NCBI GenBank assembly: GCA_016234595.1
Contig: JACRBG010000054.1
Location: 1-62,251 of the forward strand
Reading direction: 5' to 3'
From: Chloroflexota bacterium
GTDB lineage: Bacteria; Chloroflexota; Anaerolineae; Aggregatilineales; J027
DNA length: 62,251 nucleotides
The translations under genes and the position numbers were made by a program. Within the stretch, counting starts at the first letter, position 1, and each line of letters opens with the position of its first letter. Below, in pieces: positions 48,614 to 57,169 of the stretch. The notes under the pieces were generated by a model that did not search any database, was not told the origin of the DNA, and worked only from the letters and a program-made list of their open reading frames with translations.

Positions 48614-49735
48614 ATGCCACAAACAGATATTTTAATTATTGGTGCAGGCCCAGCCGGATTAACCACGGGCGGTGCGTTAAAACACGTGGGATTAAATCCC
48701 GTTCTATTAGATAAAGATACCGTAGTTGGCGGCACATGGCAGCGGCGTTATGATCGCCTGCATCTGCACAGTGTCCGTCGTTTTTCCGGTCTCGCCCACT
48801 ATCCCCTACCCCACAGCCTACCCGCTTATGTCCCAAAAAATAGATTTGTTGAATATCTGCAAGACTACGCGCGAAAATTTGAATTGAATATTATGGGGGA
48901 AACCACTGTCAAAAAAATCCGTAAGTCTTCCAATAATGAATGGGAAGTGGAAACCGACGGCGACATATGGCAAAGCAAAGTGGTTATTGTGGCGACCGGG
49001 CATTTTGGCAAACCCTATACCCCTGATTGGCCCGGTAAAGCCGAATTTCAGGGCAAGCTCATCCACTCTATCGAATATAAAACAGGCCAAGATTATGCGG
49101 GAAAGCGTGTCTTGGTGATCGGTAGCGGCAACAGTGGCTCGGAAATCGCCTGTGACCTAGCCGAGCAAGGTGCGGGGTTTGTTGCCAACAGCATCCGCAC
49201 CCATCCACCCGTTGTCCCCCGTAATTTTCTTGGCACGCCTGTGCAGGTTTTTGGGATTCTTTTGGCTCCCATCCCGCCTAAAATCGCGGATTACATTGGC
49301 AGTAAAATTGCTCGAGTTGCGATGGGTAATCTCGCACCCTATGGCATGAAACCCGCTGACTGGCAACCCTTCTCGGCCCACCACATCCCGATTATTGACG
49401 TTGGTTTTGTGGGTGAACTCAAACGCGGCAAAATCAACATCCGGCCCGATATTGAGCGATTTATACCAACGGGGGTGGTTTATGTGGATGGCACGTCAGA
49501 AGATTTCGATGTAATCATAGCGGGGACGGGTTTTCAAACAGGTCTACCTGAATTGATTGATATACCCAATGTCTTAGATGAACGGGGCTATCCGGCTTTT
49601 CCATCAGGGCAACCCACTGCCCAACCCGGCTTTTATTTTATGGGCTATACCGAGAGTGTGCGTGGGCATCTGTATGAGGCTAATCAGGATTCGCGCCGTC
49701 TGGCAAAAATCATCCAGAATTATTTGAATAGCTAG
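48614..49735 (+). CDS. FAD/NAD(P)-dependent monooxygenase (FMO/YUCCA-like)
   Basis: The 373-residue flavoprotein has the FAD motif GAGPAGL (residues 10-16), a second Rossmann motif GSGNSGSE for NADPH (~171-178) and the FMO fingerprint region GHFGKPYTPDWPG followed by FQGKLIHSIEY, i.e. FxGxxxHxxxY. It is closest to plant YUCCA-like and bacterial FMO enzymes that hydroxylate soft nucleophiles or oxidise keto acids; the substrate is open. It stands alone, divergent from the PD40 gene. Confidence 0.88.
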   Translation: MPQTDILIIGAGPAGLTTGGALKHVGLNPVLLDKDTVVGGTWQRRYDRLHLHSVRRFSGLAHYPLPHSLPAYVPKNRFVEYLQDYARKFELNIMGETTVKKIRKSSNNEWEVETDGDIWQSKVVIVATGHFGKPYTPDWPGKAEFQGKLIHSIEYKTGQDYAGKRVLVIGSGNSGSEIACDLAEQGAGFVANSIRTHPPVVPRNFLGTPVQVFGILLAPIPPKIADYIGSKIARVAMGNLAPYGMKPADWQPFSAHHIPIIDVGFVGELKRGKINIRPDIERFIPTGVVYVDGTSEDFDVIIAGTGFQTGLPELIDIPNVLDERGYPAFPSGQPTAQPGFYFMGYTESVRGHLYEANQDSRRLAKIIQNYLNS

Positions 49736-49862
49736 ATCATTCTCAAAGGCAGTGCTAGACAGTGTTTTATACTTTGATCTAGCTCTGTCTTTAAAACACG
49801 CACCATTGACTACGCGATGGTTATGGCACTAATCACCCTATTCTTTGCAACTGCCCTATCGT

Positions 49863-49868
49863 TATAAT
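49863..49868 (+). promoter_or_regulatory. -10 element of rnc
   Basis: A perfect TATAAT lies 45 bp before the rnc ATG. The -35 (TTCTTT, 49841-49846, spacer 16) is weak. Confidence 0.45.
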
Positions 49869-49912
49869 AGCCCGTGTAAATCCACTCAACGACATTGCTG
49901 AGATGCCTTTTT

Positions 49913-50671
49913 ATGCTTGAATTGTTACAAAACCGCCTTGCCTACCAATTCCAAAACCCTGACCTGTTGGAACAAGCCCTGACCCATCGTTCCTATTTGA
50001 ATGAAAATTTGGAATATACCTTGGGGCATAATGAGCGCCTTGAATTTTTAGGCGACTCCGTTATCGGGTTTATCGCAGGGCACTTTCTGTTTGCCAAGTT
50101 CCCTAGCTTTTCAGAAGGCTATATGACCCGTCTGCGGGCTGGCTTGGTTCGTACTGAGACCTTAGCTGATTTCGGCAAGGCCCTGCAATTGGGCGAGATG
50201 CTCAAAATGGCAAAAGGGGAAATAGATTCGGGTGGCAGAATACGTCGTTCGCTGATTTGCGATGCGTTTGAGGCAGTCGTCGGTGCGATGTATCTGGATT
50301 CGGGCGATATGGGACTGGAAACCATCCGTAATTTTCTGGTTCCCCTGTTTGAGCCTGTCTTGGAAGAAATGCTCAAAAATAAGACCGATACGGACGCCAA
50401 AACACTTTTTCAGGAGTGGAGCCAATCCGAATTGCACCTTACCCCCGTATATCGCACCATCACAGGTCTTGGCCCCGAACATGACCGATCCTACGTGATT
50501 GAAGTTACCTTAAATAATATTGCGATCGGATGGGGCAACGGTCGCAGTAAACAGGCCGCCGAACAAGATGCTGCTCGGCAGGCCATGAATATTGCCTTAG
50601 CAGGTGAACTGCTCACCTTGCTGGGCTTGACTGAGCCGCCTAACGACATTGCAGGCCCGGCGCTCGACTGA
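49913..50671 (+). CDS. rnc: Ribonuclease III
   Basis: ATG 49913 is preferred because the family starts close to 'LLQNRLAYQFQNPDLL'; an earlier in-frame start adds six residues. The 252-residue enzyme has the signature NERLEFLGDSVIGF (Glu/Asp metal ligands), DAFEAVVGAMYLDSG, and a C-terminal dsRNA-binding domain (DAKTLFQEWSQ ... GNGRSKQAAEQDAARQAM). It cuts double-stranded RNA in rRNA and mRNA processing. Its 3' end overlaps the convergent gene by 32 bp. Confidence 0.97.
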   Translation: MLELLQNRLAYQFQNPDLLEQALTHRSYLNENLEYTLGHNERLEFLGDSVIGFIAGHFLFAKFPSFSEGYMTRLRAGLVRTETLADFGKALQLGEMLKMAKGEIDSGGRIRRSLICDAFEAVVGAMYLDSGDMGLETIRNFLVPLFEPVLEEMLKNKTDTDAKTLFQEWSQSELHLTPVYRTITGLGPEHDRSYVIEVTLNNIAIGWGNGRSKQAAEQDAARQAMNIALAGELLTLLGLTEPPNDIAGPALD

Positions 50672-52736
50672 CCTGTACCACCGACAGCCGATGATCAGAG
50701 ACCACCAAATCTTGGTCAATACCCACACCCGCCGGGGTTAAGTTCATCAACCATAGATAATCAAACCGGGCCGCTGTGCCGTTGACCAAAAACACAGTAT
50801 CTAGTCGTTCTTCCGCCAGTCCAACAAATGGATCAACAAAGGTTGTATTAGCCCACTTTTGATAGAGGGGCGAATCCATATCATAGTTAAACGTCCCTCC
50901 CAATACCATCCGCTCGGCAAAAGCTGGGCCATGATTAGCAGCAATAATCTCCTGCAATTCTTGAGTTTGGCGATTTTGATCTTGCAAGCTATCTGGCAGC
51001 GGTTGACCATTGGCATCCGTCGTGCGATACCCCAACCAAAGATTGTAGATATGAAAGGGAGCCGTATCTAATTCTAGTTCGACATGCATGACCCCGGCTT
51101 GGGCATTTTCACTGGTGAGTTTTTCACCTTGCACATTTTTCAGCGGAATTCGACTCAGGACAGCCAATCCTCGCAGCGATTCATCGAGGGGGAAATAAGT
51201 GACCTCCATGCTCAATTCACGCGCCAACCACTCGGCTTGATCTACACCGTAGCTCGACATGCGGCCTGTATCCACCTCTTGCAACAGCACCACATCCGCA
51301 CCATTTTTTATAATGGATTGTTTGACCAGCTCCAAGTTTTCGCCAAAGAGCATGGTGTAGCCGCTGTGAATATTTAGGCTGGCAAAACGTAGGCAATCCA
51401 CATTATCAGGTCGCACCACCGCTGGTGCTGCCGAAGTCTGCAATCCTGTCACAGTCACCCCGATAACCAGCAAGAAGGTCAAAAAGGATTCGCTGGTACG
51501 ACCACCCCGCCATGGAATAACCCGCCGTTCCAAAATAATTGGCATCGCCAAGACAATCGCAGCAAATAGAAATAGTTGGAGACCCATCTCACGGAAGGCC
51601 CGCAAAACATCCGCCAAGCCTTGAAATGGCGCTGCAAAATCACGCACAAAGGCATAGTCGTAGGTGAAATAATCCCCCGTACTGAACAACCCGAACATCA
51701 CAAGGGATAACAATAGCAAGATGGGGGTGGGGTTGGTCAGCGAATCTTCCTCACGCATCACGACCATCCACCATAACGTCAGTCCAGTAATAAATTGGGC
51801 TGCGACCAGCACCGCAAAAGCTAATGGGCCATCAAAGCGGTTGCCAATCACTAACAAAAAGCCCAGCAGCAGCGCCCAAATCCAACCTCGCCACGTGCCA
51901 TCAAACGAGCCCAGAAAATTGCGAGCTTGGTCACGGATAAATGGAATGAGGGGGGCTGCCGTTGCCAATAACATCCATGGCACAGCAGTTGCATAACTGA
52001 CCTCTGACCAGCGTGCGACGGCATTGGCAAGGCCAAGCAATGTCAACTCAAGAAACATAAAACTACCAAACGCCAAACTGCCCCACCCCGTCAAACGCCC
52101 TCGTTTTTCAGGCTCATAGCCGGGGAGACGGGTCACCTCAATTTCAATAAAGGTGGTATAGCCGCTAATCAGGAGCATGACCACTGCTGCCCCCAGATAG
52201 AGAGCTTCCATCGTCACGGTTTGACCAAACAGCGCGACTTTGAAATCGGCCTGCCATGTGACATCTTGACTGTTATTGGCAGCCCGAATCAGTTGATCGA
52301 GGGTGAAGCCTATCAGCAATATGGAGGGGAAATGGGCGGGTCGGCGGATAATTATGAGGGCCAGATAAAGCACCCCTGCCCCAACCACCAAGGCCGCCGC
52401 GAGAGGAGCGGAATCGGGCACTTGTAGCGCCAAACTGCGTCCCACCACACAAAACGCCACCGCCAGTGGAATGCTCCAACGGGTACGTGCCAAAATGAGA
52501 GCTAGGAGTGGCGCAAGCAGGGCGATCCCTATTGCTGCGATCTCACGTTGGACTTCGGCAGGTGTGATATACCCCGGTAAATTCCGTAAGGGTGTTGTGT
52601 CTGCCACCCGCCCCACCAAGTCGGCACTACTAACATGGGCATATAGTGTCCCATACAAAAAGCGGATGGCCTGAATGAGAAATAACCCGATAACGCCCGC
52701 TTCTACCGAGCGCAAAAAGTCTCGTCGGAGGTGCAT
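50640..52736 (-). CDS. Polytopic membrane protein with C-terminal EEP domain
   Basis: The 698-residue protein has about 11-13 membrane helices over residues 10-440, then an endonuclease/exonuclease/phosphatase-fold domain (~445-698). Conserved EEP positions are partly changed. The Glu is present (VVLLQEVDTG) and the final His is present (VVSDHRLS). The 'GDFN' Asp motif reads GGTFN, and the 'THL' His motif reads NLWLGYR. Catalysis is therefore doubtful. Similar fusions occur in Chloroflexota and may act on phospholipids or sugar phosphates. It overlaps rnc tail-to-tail by 32 bp. Confidence 0.75.
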   Translation of the reverse strand: MHLRRDFLRSVEAGVIGLFLIQAIRFLYGTLYAHVSSADLVGRVADTTPLRNLPGYITPAEVQREIAAIGIALLAPLLALILARTRWSIPLAVAFCVVGRSLALQVPDSAPLAAALVVGAGVLYLALIIIRRPAHFPSILLIGFTLDQLIRAANNSQDVTWQADFKVALFGQTVTMEALYLGAAVVMLLISGYTTFIEIEVTRLPGYEPEKRGRLTGWGSLAFGSFMFLELTLLGLANAVARWSEVSYATAVPWMLLATAAPLIPFIRDQARNFLGSFDGTWRGWIWALLLGFLLVIGNRFDGPLAFAVLVAAQFITGLTLWWMVVMREEDSLTNPTPILLLLSLVMFGLFSTGDYFTYDYAFVRDFAAPFQGLADVLRAFREMGLQLFLFAAIVLAMPIILERRVIPWRGGRTSESFLTFLLVIGVTVTGLQTSAAPAVVRPDNVDCLRFASLNIHSGYTMLFGENLELVKQSIIKNGADVVLLQEVDTGRMSSYGVDQAEWLARELSMEVTYFPLDESLRGLAVLSRIPLKNVQGEKLTSENAQAGVMHVELELDTAPFHIYNLWLGYRTTDANGQPLPDSLQDQNRQTQELQEIIAANHGPAFAERMVLGGTFNYDMDSPLYQKWANTTFVDPFVGLAEERLDTVFLVNGTAARFDYLWLMNLTPAGVGIDQDLVVSDHRLSVVQVSRAPGLQCR

Positions 52737-52823
52737 GAATTTGTTCTCTATTTTGATGATTTATATTCAAATTCTACCTACGAATAGGTAGGCACAAGCC
52801 CCTGATTGTACGCACTCTGGCGC

Positions 52824-52837
52824 AGAACGCCAGTTCA
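52824..52837. promoter_or_regulatory. Near-match to the SOS-like box
   Basis: AGAACGCCAGTTCA keeps the core GAAC-N4-GTTC but differs in the last base. It is 26 bp upstream of the S1 promoter. About one such core is expected by chance in the window. Confidence 0.25.
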
Positions 52838-52863
52838 ATTTCAGAATAAAGGTTTTCTTTCCA

Positions 52864-52892
52864 TTGATACCCCGCTTGGATGGGGTTATAAT
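52864..52892 (+). promoter_or_regulatory. Promoter of the S1-domain gene
   Basis: TTGATA (52864-52869) and TATAAT (52887-52892) are 17 bp apart, 55 bp upstream of the ATG. Confidence 0.8.
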
Positions 52893-52947
52893 CGCGTGTC
52901 GGTCTGCGGACTAAAACGGAAGCGTATCGCGTTAAGGAGCAATTATC

Positions 52948-53754
52948 ATGAGCGATGCAACAATGGACACCATGAACGCGGCGGAAAATGCCGAACTCAA
53001 CAATCCAGTAGTCGAAGATGCAGTGGCGGCAGAAGTCGCCCCGACCACCCCGGCAGCCCCGGCCAATGGTCGTTCTGTGAGCATCGCCGATTTGAAGCCC
53101 AAGATGGAACTCAAGGGCAAGGTTGTGAAAACTGAACTGTACGGCGCCTTTGTAGATATTGGCGTCGGCAAACCCGCCCTGCTGCACATTTCTCAATTGA
53201 CCGAACGGCAGCGGGTGAATAATGTGACGGATGTGGTCAAAGAAGGCGACAGCATCACGGTTTATGTCCTCGACATTGACCGCACCCAAGAACGTGTCAG
53301 CCTCACCCTCATTAAACCACCAGCTTTTACATGGAACGAACTCAAAATTGGCGAAATTGTCAACGGCAAGGTCATTCGTGTCGAAAGTTATGGCGCGTTT
53401 GTAGATATTGGTGCCGAGCGTCCCGGCCTCGTCCATATTTCAGAAATGTCGGATGATTTTGTTGGGTCTGCCGATTCGGTTGTCAAACCCGACCAAGAAG
53501 TGCAGGTCAAGATTATCGGCCTCGATAAGCGCAAGAAACAAATTGACCTGAGCATCCGCGCCGCTGAAATTTCAATGGCACGTGTTGAAGTGGAAGAGGA
53601 TGATCGGGAAGAACTAACCGCGATGGCCGCTGCTCTGCGTAAAGCAATGGGTGGCAGCAATCTTGATAAAGACAATAAACGCCGGAAGAAAGACAAGGCC
53701 AACGGTTTGCAAGACGATATTCTAAACCGTACCCTGCAAAATCAACGCCGTTAG
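52948..53754 (+). CDS. Two-domain S1 RNA-binding protein
   Basis: ATG 52948 follows AAGGAG. The 268-residue protein has an Ala/Glu-rich N-terminus, two S1 OB-fold domains (~51-120: GKVVKTELYGAFVDIGVG; ~138-205: NGKVIRVESYGAFVDIGAE) and a basic C-terminus (NKRRKKDKANGLQ). Both domains are closest to those of ribosomal protein S1, but bacterial S1 usually has four to six. It may be the S1 equivalent or a translation/RNA-stability factor. Strong promoter and terminator suggest a well-expressed single gene. Confidence 0.88.
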   Translation: MSDATMDTMNAAENAELNNPVVEDAVAAEVAPTTPAAPANGRSVSIADLKPKMELKGKVVKTELYGAFVDIGVGKPALLHISQLTERQRVNNVTDVVKEGDSITVYVLDIDRTQERVSLTLIKPPAFTWNELKIGEIVNGKVIRVESYGAFVDIGAERPGLVHISEMSDDFVGSADSVVKPDQEVQVKIIGLDKRKKQIDLSIRAAEISMARVEVEEDDREELTAMAAALRKAMGGSNLDKDNKRRKKDKANGLQDDILNRTLQNQRR

Positions 53755-53773
53755 TTATTGTAGAAGCACAACG

Positions 53774-53806
53774 AGGGGCGATTTTGTTTAAACCGCCCCT
53801 TTTTGA
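53774..53806 (+). terminator. Intrinsic terminator of the S1-domain gene
   Basis: AGGGGCG (53774-53780) pairs with CGCCCCT (53794-53800), then TTTTTG. Confidence 0.85.
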
Positions 53807-53817
53807 TTTCACATTTT

Positions 53818-54363
53818 CTATGCGGCTTCGATCAATTCCTCGTCATCTTCAAGCTCATCAAACTCGTTAAACGAATCCATCACCCGTACCAGTGAGATGA
53901 CAAATAAGCCGACCATCAAGAGAGCCGACGAAACGCACCACAAACACCATTTATCTAAGACAAAAGCCTCGATATAGGTTAAATAAGCCGAATAGACTAC
54001 CCCAAACAAGGTCATGGCAAAAAGAAGCAGTCGGCTATAGTCTTTGACAAGGTTGACGCGAGTTTCAAGCAGCAGCACCGTCAACATGGTAGCATAGGCT
54101 GCCAAGCCTAAATAGGCCACTGGAATGCCCACCAATTCGGAATAGGCACTTGTTTGAACTGATGCACAGTCAAATGTGGTGCTTTTGACACAGACCGCTT
54201 CTTTATCCGCAATTTTGACATAGGATAAATAGAGGCCAATGCCTGTCCCAATCACGGCCATCATCACCGCAATCCAATAGAGATGATTCAGTGATTTTTT
54301 GCTGGCGTCTACAGTTGGAGTGGTCGCTTGCGCCGATACAGATGTTGAAATATTTGAAGCCAT
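53818..54363 (-). CDS. Vitamin K epoxide reductase (VKOR) family protein
   Basis: The 181-residue protein has four membrane helices. It carries the VKOR loop Cys pair (VCVKSTTFDCASVQTS), followed by SELVGIPVAYLG, and the redox CxxC in the last helix (KWCLWCVSSALL). VKOR reoxidises DsbA-like thiol oxidases and passes electrons to quinone. The window has a DsbA-like protein at 40113-41015, so both halves of the disulfide pathway are present. It is 30 bp downstream of moeA on the same strand and may be co-transcribed with it. Confidence 0.9.
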   Translation of the reverse strand: MASNISTSVSAQATTPTVDASKKSLNHLYWIAVMMAVIGTGIGLYLSYVKIADKEAVCVKSTTFDCASVQTSAYSELVGIPVAYLGLAAYATMLTVLLLETRVNLVKDYSRLLLFAMTLFGVVYSAYLTYIEAFVLDKWCLWCVSSALLMVGLFVISLVRVMDSFNEFDELEDDEELIEAA

Positions 54364-54393
54364 TAGCGTTACCTACAGTTCCTTTCCTATGAT

Positions 54394-55623
54394 TTAATCC
54401 TCAGCCCTAAAACGTCGTACCGAGAGGCGTTGACCGGGTTGTATATCGCGGACACCCTCTGGGATAATCAGTAAACCATCCGCCTTGACCATTGATGAAA
54501 TCGCCCCGCTACTTTGATTACCTGTACTATAGGCGACTAAATCTCCATTTTCGCGCACCAACCGCACTCGCGCAAAGGTCATACGCCCATCACTGGTCAT
54601 AGCCTCTCCCATTTTAGCTGTCTGTGTGGGCATTTCCACTGGCAAACCCAACATTTTACGGATGACAGCCCGCGCAAATACATCAAACGTGACCATGGCC
54701 GAAACAGGATTGCCGGGTAAACCCAAGAAACACACCCCTTGAATTTGCCCAAAAGTCAGTGGTTTGCCGGGGCGTAGATTGACCTTCCAAAACTCAACCG
54801 ACCCCATTTCATCCAAGACGGTTTTTACAACATCAAAAGCCCCAACCGAGACCCCTGCCGAGCTTAGAATCAGATTGGCCCCTTGTGTAATCGCCTCTGT
54901 CAATTTTGCACGCACCGATTCGGCGGTATCGTGGGCAATGCCAAGCAGTAAAGGTTCACCACCTGCCTCGGTGATAAGCGCAGGAATAATATAACTATTC
55001 ATATCGCGGATTTTGCCGGGGGTCAAAGGTTCATGGGGCAGCACCAGTTCATCCCCATTTGAAATGACCGCCACTTGTGGACGAGCCATCACTTCGACTT
55101 GCGCCACACCCAACCCTGCCAATACCCCTAAATCAGCGGGTCGCAGCAATCGGCCTTTTTCCAGAACAAGCTCGCCGCGTCTAACATCCTCCCCAACTGG
55201 GCGCACATAATCGCCTTTTTTGACACCCTGCAAGACTTTTATCTGGGCAGGCATCTCCGGTGACAAACGGTCTTGATCGGTCTGTTCCACCGGGACAACG
55301 GCATCAGCGCCTATTGGCATGGGGGCACCCGTCATAATACGCGCGGCTTGCCCGCTCGCCACATTCAGTTGAGGGGCTTTGCCAGCCGGAATATCTTCAA
55401 TTACTCGTAAAGTAACTGGGTTAGAGGCACTGCTCATCATAATATCTGCTGCGATGACCGCAAAACCATCCATCGAGCTATTATCAAAAGGCGGTAAGTC
55501 ATAGGCAGCATGGACATCGCTTGCCAAAACTCGGCGCAATGCGTCAGGCAGAGCCACATTTTCCGAATGAAGTGGCTGCACCGTGGCAAGAATACGACGT
55601 AATGCTTCTTCAACTGCTAACAT
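54394..55623 (-). CDS. moeA: Molybdopterin molybdenumtransferase MoeA
   Basis: ATG 55623 is preceded by AGAGGA; the longer frame adds 28 residues before the conserved start. The 409-residue protein has the MoeA domains in order: MLAVEEALRRILATV and PLPPFDNSSMDGFAVIA-like N-terminal motif, then the MoCF-binding domain (GKIRDMNSYIIPALI; LILSSAGVSVGAFDVVK), and the C-terminal domain IV (~340-409). It inserts molybdate into molybdopterin. Other moa/moe genes are outside the window. Confidence 0.95.
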   Translation of the reverse strand: MLAVEEALRRILATVQPLHSENVALPDALRRVLASDVHAAYDLPPFDNSSMDGFAVIAADIMMSSASNPVTLRVIEDIPAGKAPQLNVASGQAARIMTGAPMPIGADAVVPVEQTDQDRLSPEMPAQIKVLQGVKKGDYVRPVGEDVRRGELVLEKGRLLRPADLGVLAGLGVAQVEVMARPQVAVISNGDELVLPHEPLTPGKIRDMNSYIIPALITEAGGEPLLLGIAHDTAESVRAKLTEAITQGANLILSSAGVSVGAFDVVKTVLDEMGSVEFWKVNLRPGKPLTFGQIQGVCFLGLPGNPVSAMVTFDVFARAVIRKMLGLPVEMPTQTAKMGEAMTSDGRMTFARVRLVRENGDLVAYSTGNQSSGAISSMVKADGLLIIPEGVRDIQPGQRLSVRRFRAED

Positions 55624-55821
55624 AGCGATTCCTCTATATCCGCTTTCCAATAAATCCAACCTGACTATAGCCCGACTCTTGCTATACGTCACCTTTTGGC
55701 TTGCCAAACATGACTATACAACACGAATAAAATTTTGCGTTACAATGGAACTCAATTACACTGTCTAAGCGTCGTATTCCTTAGTACGATTAGAGCATTT
55801 ACATTAACTGAGGGTGGAAAA

Positions 55822-56481
55822 ATGTCGGAACATTCGGATAAACCGGTTCTGATTATTATGGAAGGTGAACAGGCAGGCCAGCGTTGGACAATTGAAGGGG
55901 ACACCTTTGTTGTCGGGCGGGGTGGCGAATGTGAATTAGTCTTGCCGGAACGCCAAGTCTCACGGGAGCATATTCGCATTTACCGCGATGGCAATGAATA
56001 TTTCTTGCAAGATTTAGGCAGCAAAAATGGCACATGGGTGAATGGTGTCGAAATCCCAAATCAGACGATTGCCCTACACGATGGCGACGAAATCTCGATT
56101 TCTAAAGTCGTGAAGATGACATTTGTGGGAAGTGAGGCCACTGCCCCAATGGTCTTAAGCAAGATGGCCGCCCAACAAGGCCGCCTCCAACTTGACCGTG
56201 ACTCGCGGCGCGTGTTTATTAACGAACAAGAAGTAGACCCGCCTCTCAGCCTTCCCCAATATCGTCTCTTGGAAATGCTTTACGATGCAGCCGGGGCAGT
56301 CAAAACCCGTGAAGAAGTGGTCGGCTATGTGTGGCCCAATGCCATCGGTGAGGGTGTTAGCGAACAAGCTATTGATGCCCTAGTACGCCGCCTGCGCGAT
56401 CGTCTCAATGAAATTGACCCAGAACATCAATATGTAGTAACCGTGCGAGGCCACGGCTTCCGGCTGGAAAACCCGAACTAA
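55822..56481 (+). CDS. FHA domain fused to an OmpR-type winged helix
   Basis: ATG 55822 follows GAGGGTGGA. The 219-residue protein has an FHA domain at ~8-100 (VVGRGGECELVLPERQVSREHIRIYR, then LGSKNGTWVNG) and a Trans_reg_C winged helix at ~125-217 (YRLLEMLYDAAGAVKTREEV; VSEQAIDALVRRLRDRL; VTVRGHGFRLE). FHA binds phosphothreonine, so this is probably a transcription factor that reads Ser/Thr-kinase signals. No kinase gene is adjacent. The broken xisH gene starts 24 bp downstream. Confidence 0.9.
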   Translation: MSEHSDKPVLIIMEGEQAGQRWTIEGDTFVVGRGGECELVLPERQVSREHIRIYRDGNEYFLQDLGSKNGTWVNGVEIPNQTIALHDGDEISISKVVKMTFVGSEATAPMVLSKMAAQQGRLQLDRDSRRVFINEQEVDPPLSLPQYRLLEMLYDAAGAVKTREEVVGYVWPNAIGEGVSEQAIDALVRRLRDRLNEIDPEHQYVVTVRGHGFRLENPN

Positions 56482-56504
56482 CTGTAGCTAGGGGTAAAAT
56501 CGTG

Positions 56505-56854
56505 ATGCCTGCCAAAAATCGCCACCATGATGTGGTCGCCCGCGCCTTGATCAAAGACGGTTGGGTCATTACAGATGAGCAAGTCAAGGTTGTTGTGGAT
56601 GAGCGTAGTCTTTATATAGACCTTGAGGCCACCAAAGAATCAACTGGTTTGATTATTTTGGTTGAAGTTAAGGAGCTTGATAAAGTTGATTCACCAATTG
56701 AAGCACTAGCAAATGCGGTAGGGAAATATCTTCTCTACCGCACGCCTTAGATGACAAAAAAATCACTCTGCCCGTGTATCTAGCGGTGTCCATTGACGCG
56801 CACCGAGGCGTCCTAAGTGAGAAAATTGGTAAATTAGCCATAGATCATAGTCAG
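56505..56854 (+). pseudogene. XisH-like PD-(D/E)XK protein, frameshifted
   Basis: ATG 56505 (AGGGG upstream) starts MPAKNRHHDVVARALIKDGW, the XisH opening, with IDLEAT (Asp39) and VEVKE (Glu54, Lys56) as the nuclease-fold residues, up to GKYLLYR. The frame then meets TAG at 56748. Reading the next frame from 56744 continues the family: ALDDKKITLPVYLAVSIDAH, then SEKIGKLAIDHSQ. One base seems to be missing near 56742. The expected C-terminal ~20 residues are absent and the sequence runs directly into XisI. Confidence 0.7.
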
Positions 56855-57169
56855 ATGGATTCCTCAAAACAAATTGTATACGAGGTGATAACGGGTTATA
56901 CGGGCAAGGCTCTCAACGGCTATAGTTATCTAACGCAAGATGAGGAACATACACTTCTGACAGTTGTAGACGTGGCTCAATCGAAAGAAAAAAGCGAGCC
57001 TCATTATGTGGGAGTGAGTGTAATTGTCCGAATTATGGGAGATATGGTTATTATTGACCGCGACCAGAATGATAAACTTGTTATAGATGCCCTTGTTCAA
57101 GCAGGCATCCCCCGCGAACAAATTATCCTCGCTTATGCAGGGGAATCTGTCCCAGAGGTGACGGTTTAA
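56855..57169 (+). CDS. XisI-like protein
   Basis: The 104-residue protein from ATG 56855 has the XisI pattern: MDSSKQIVYEVITGYTG, VSVIVRIMGDMVIIDRDQND and LVQAGIPREQIILAYAGESVP, matching 'I.I.DGKIWIQ.D' and 'L...GIPKEDIVL.F'. XisI is encoded with XisH in cyanobacteria and Chloroflexota, originally noted for fdxN-element excision in Anabaena. Here the frame is continuous with the shifted xisH tail and has no clear ribosome site of its own. The stop overlaps the convergent gene by four bases. Confidence 0.65.
   Translation: MDSSKQIVYEVITGYTGKALNGYSYLTQDEEHTLLTVVDVAQSKEKSEPHYVGVSVIVRIMGDMVIIDRDQNDKLVIDALVQAGIPREQIILAYAGESVPEVTV

Noticed and set aside
49762-49799. GTGTTTTA/TAAAACAC inverted repeat after the FMO gene
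   Set aside because: Eight AT-rich pairs around a 22-base loop and no T-run; too weak to call a terminator.
52774-53436. 220-codon minus-strand frame over the S1 gene
   Set aside because: It lies antisense to conserved S1 domains and the promoter region, with no recognisable domain.
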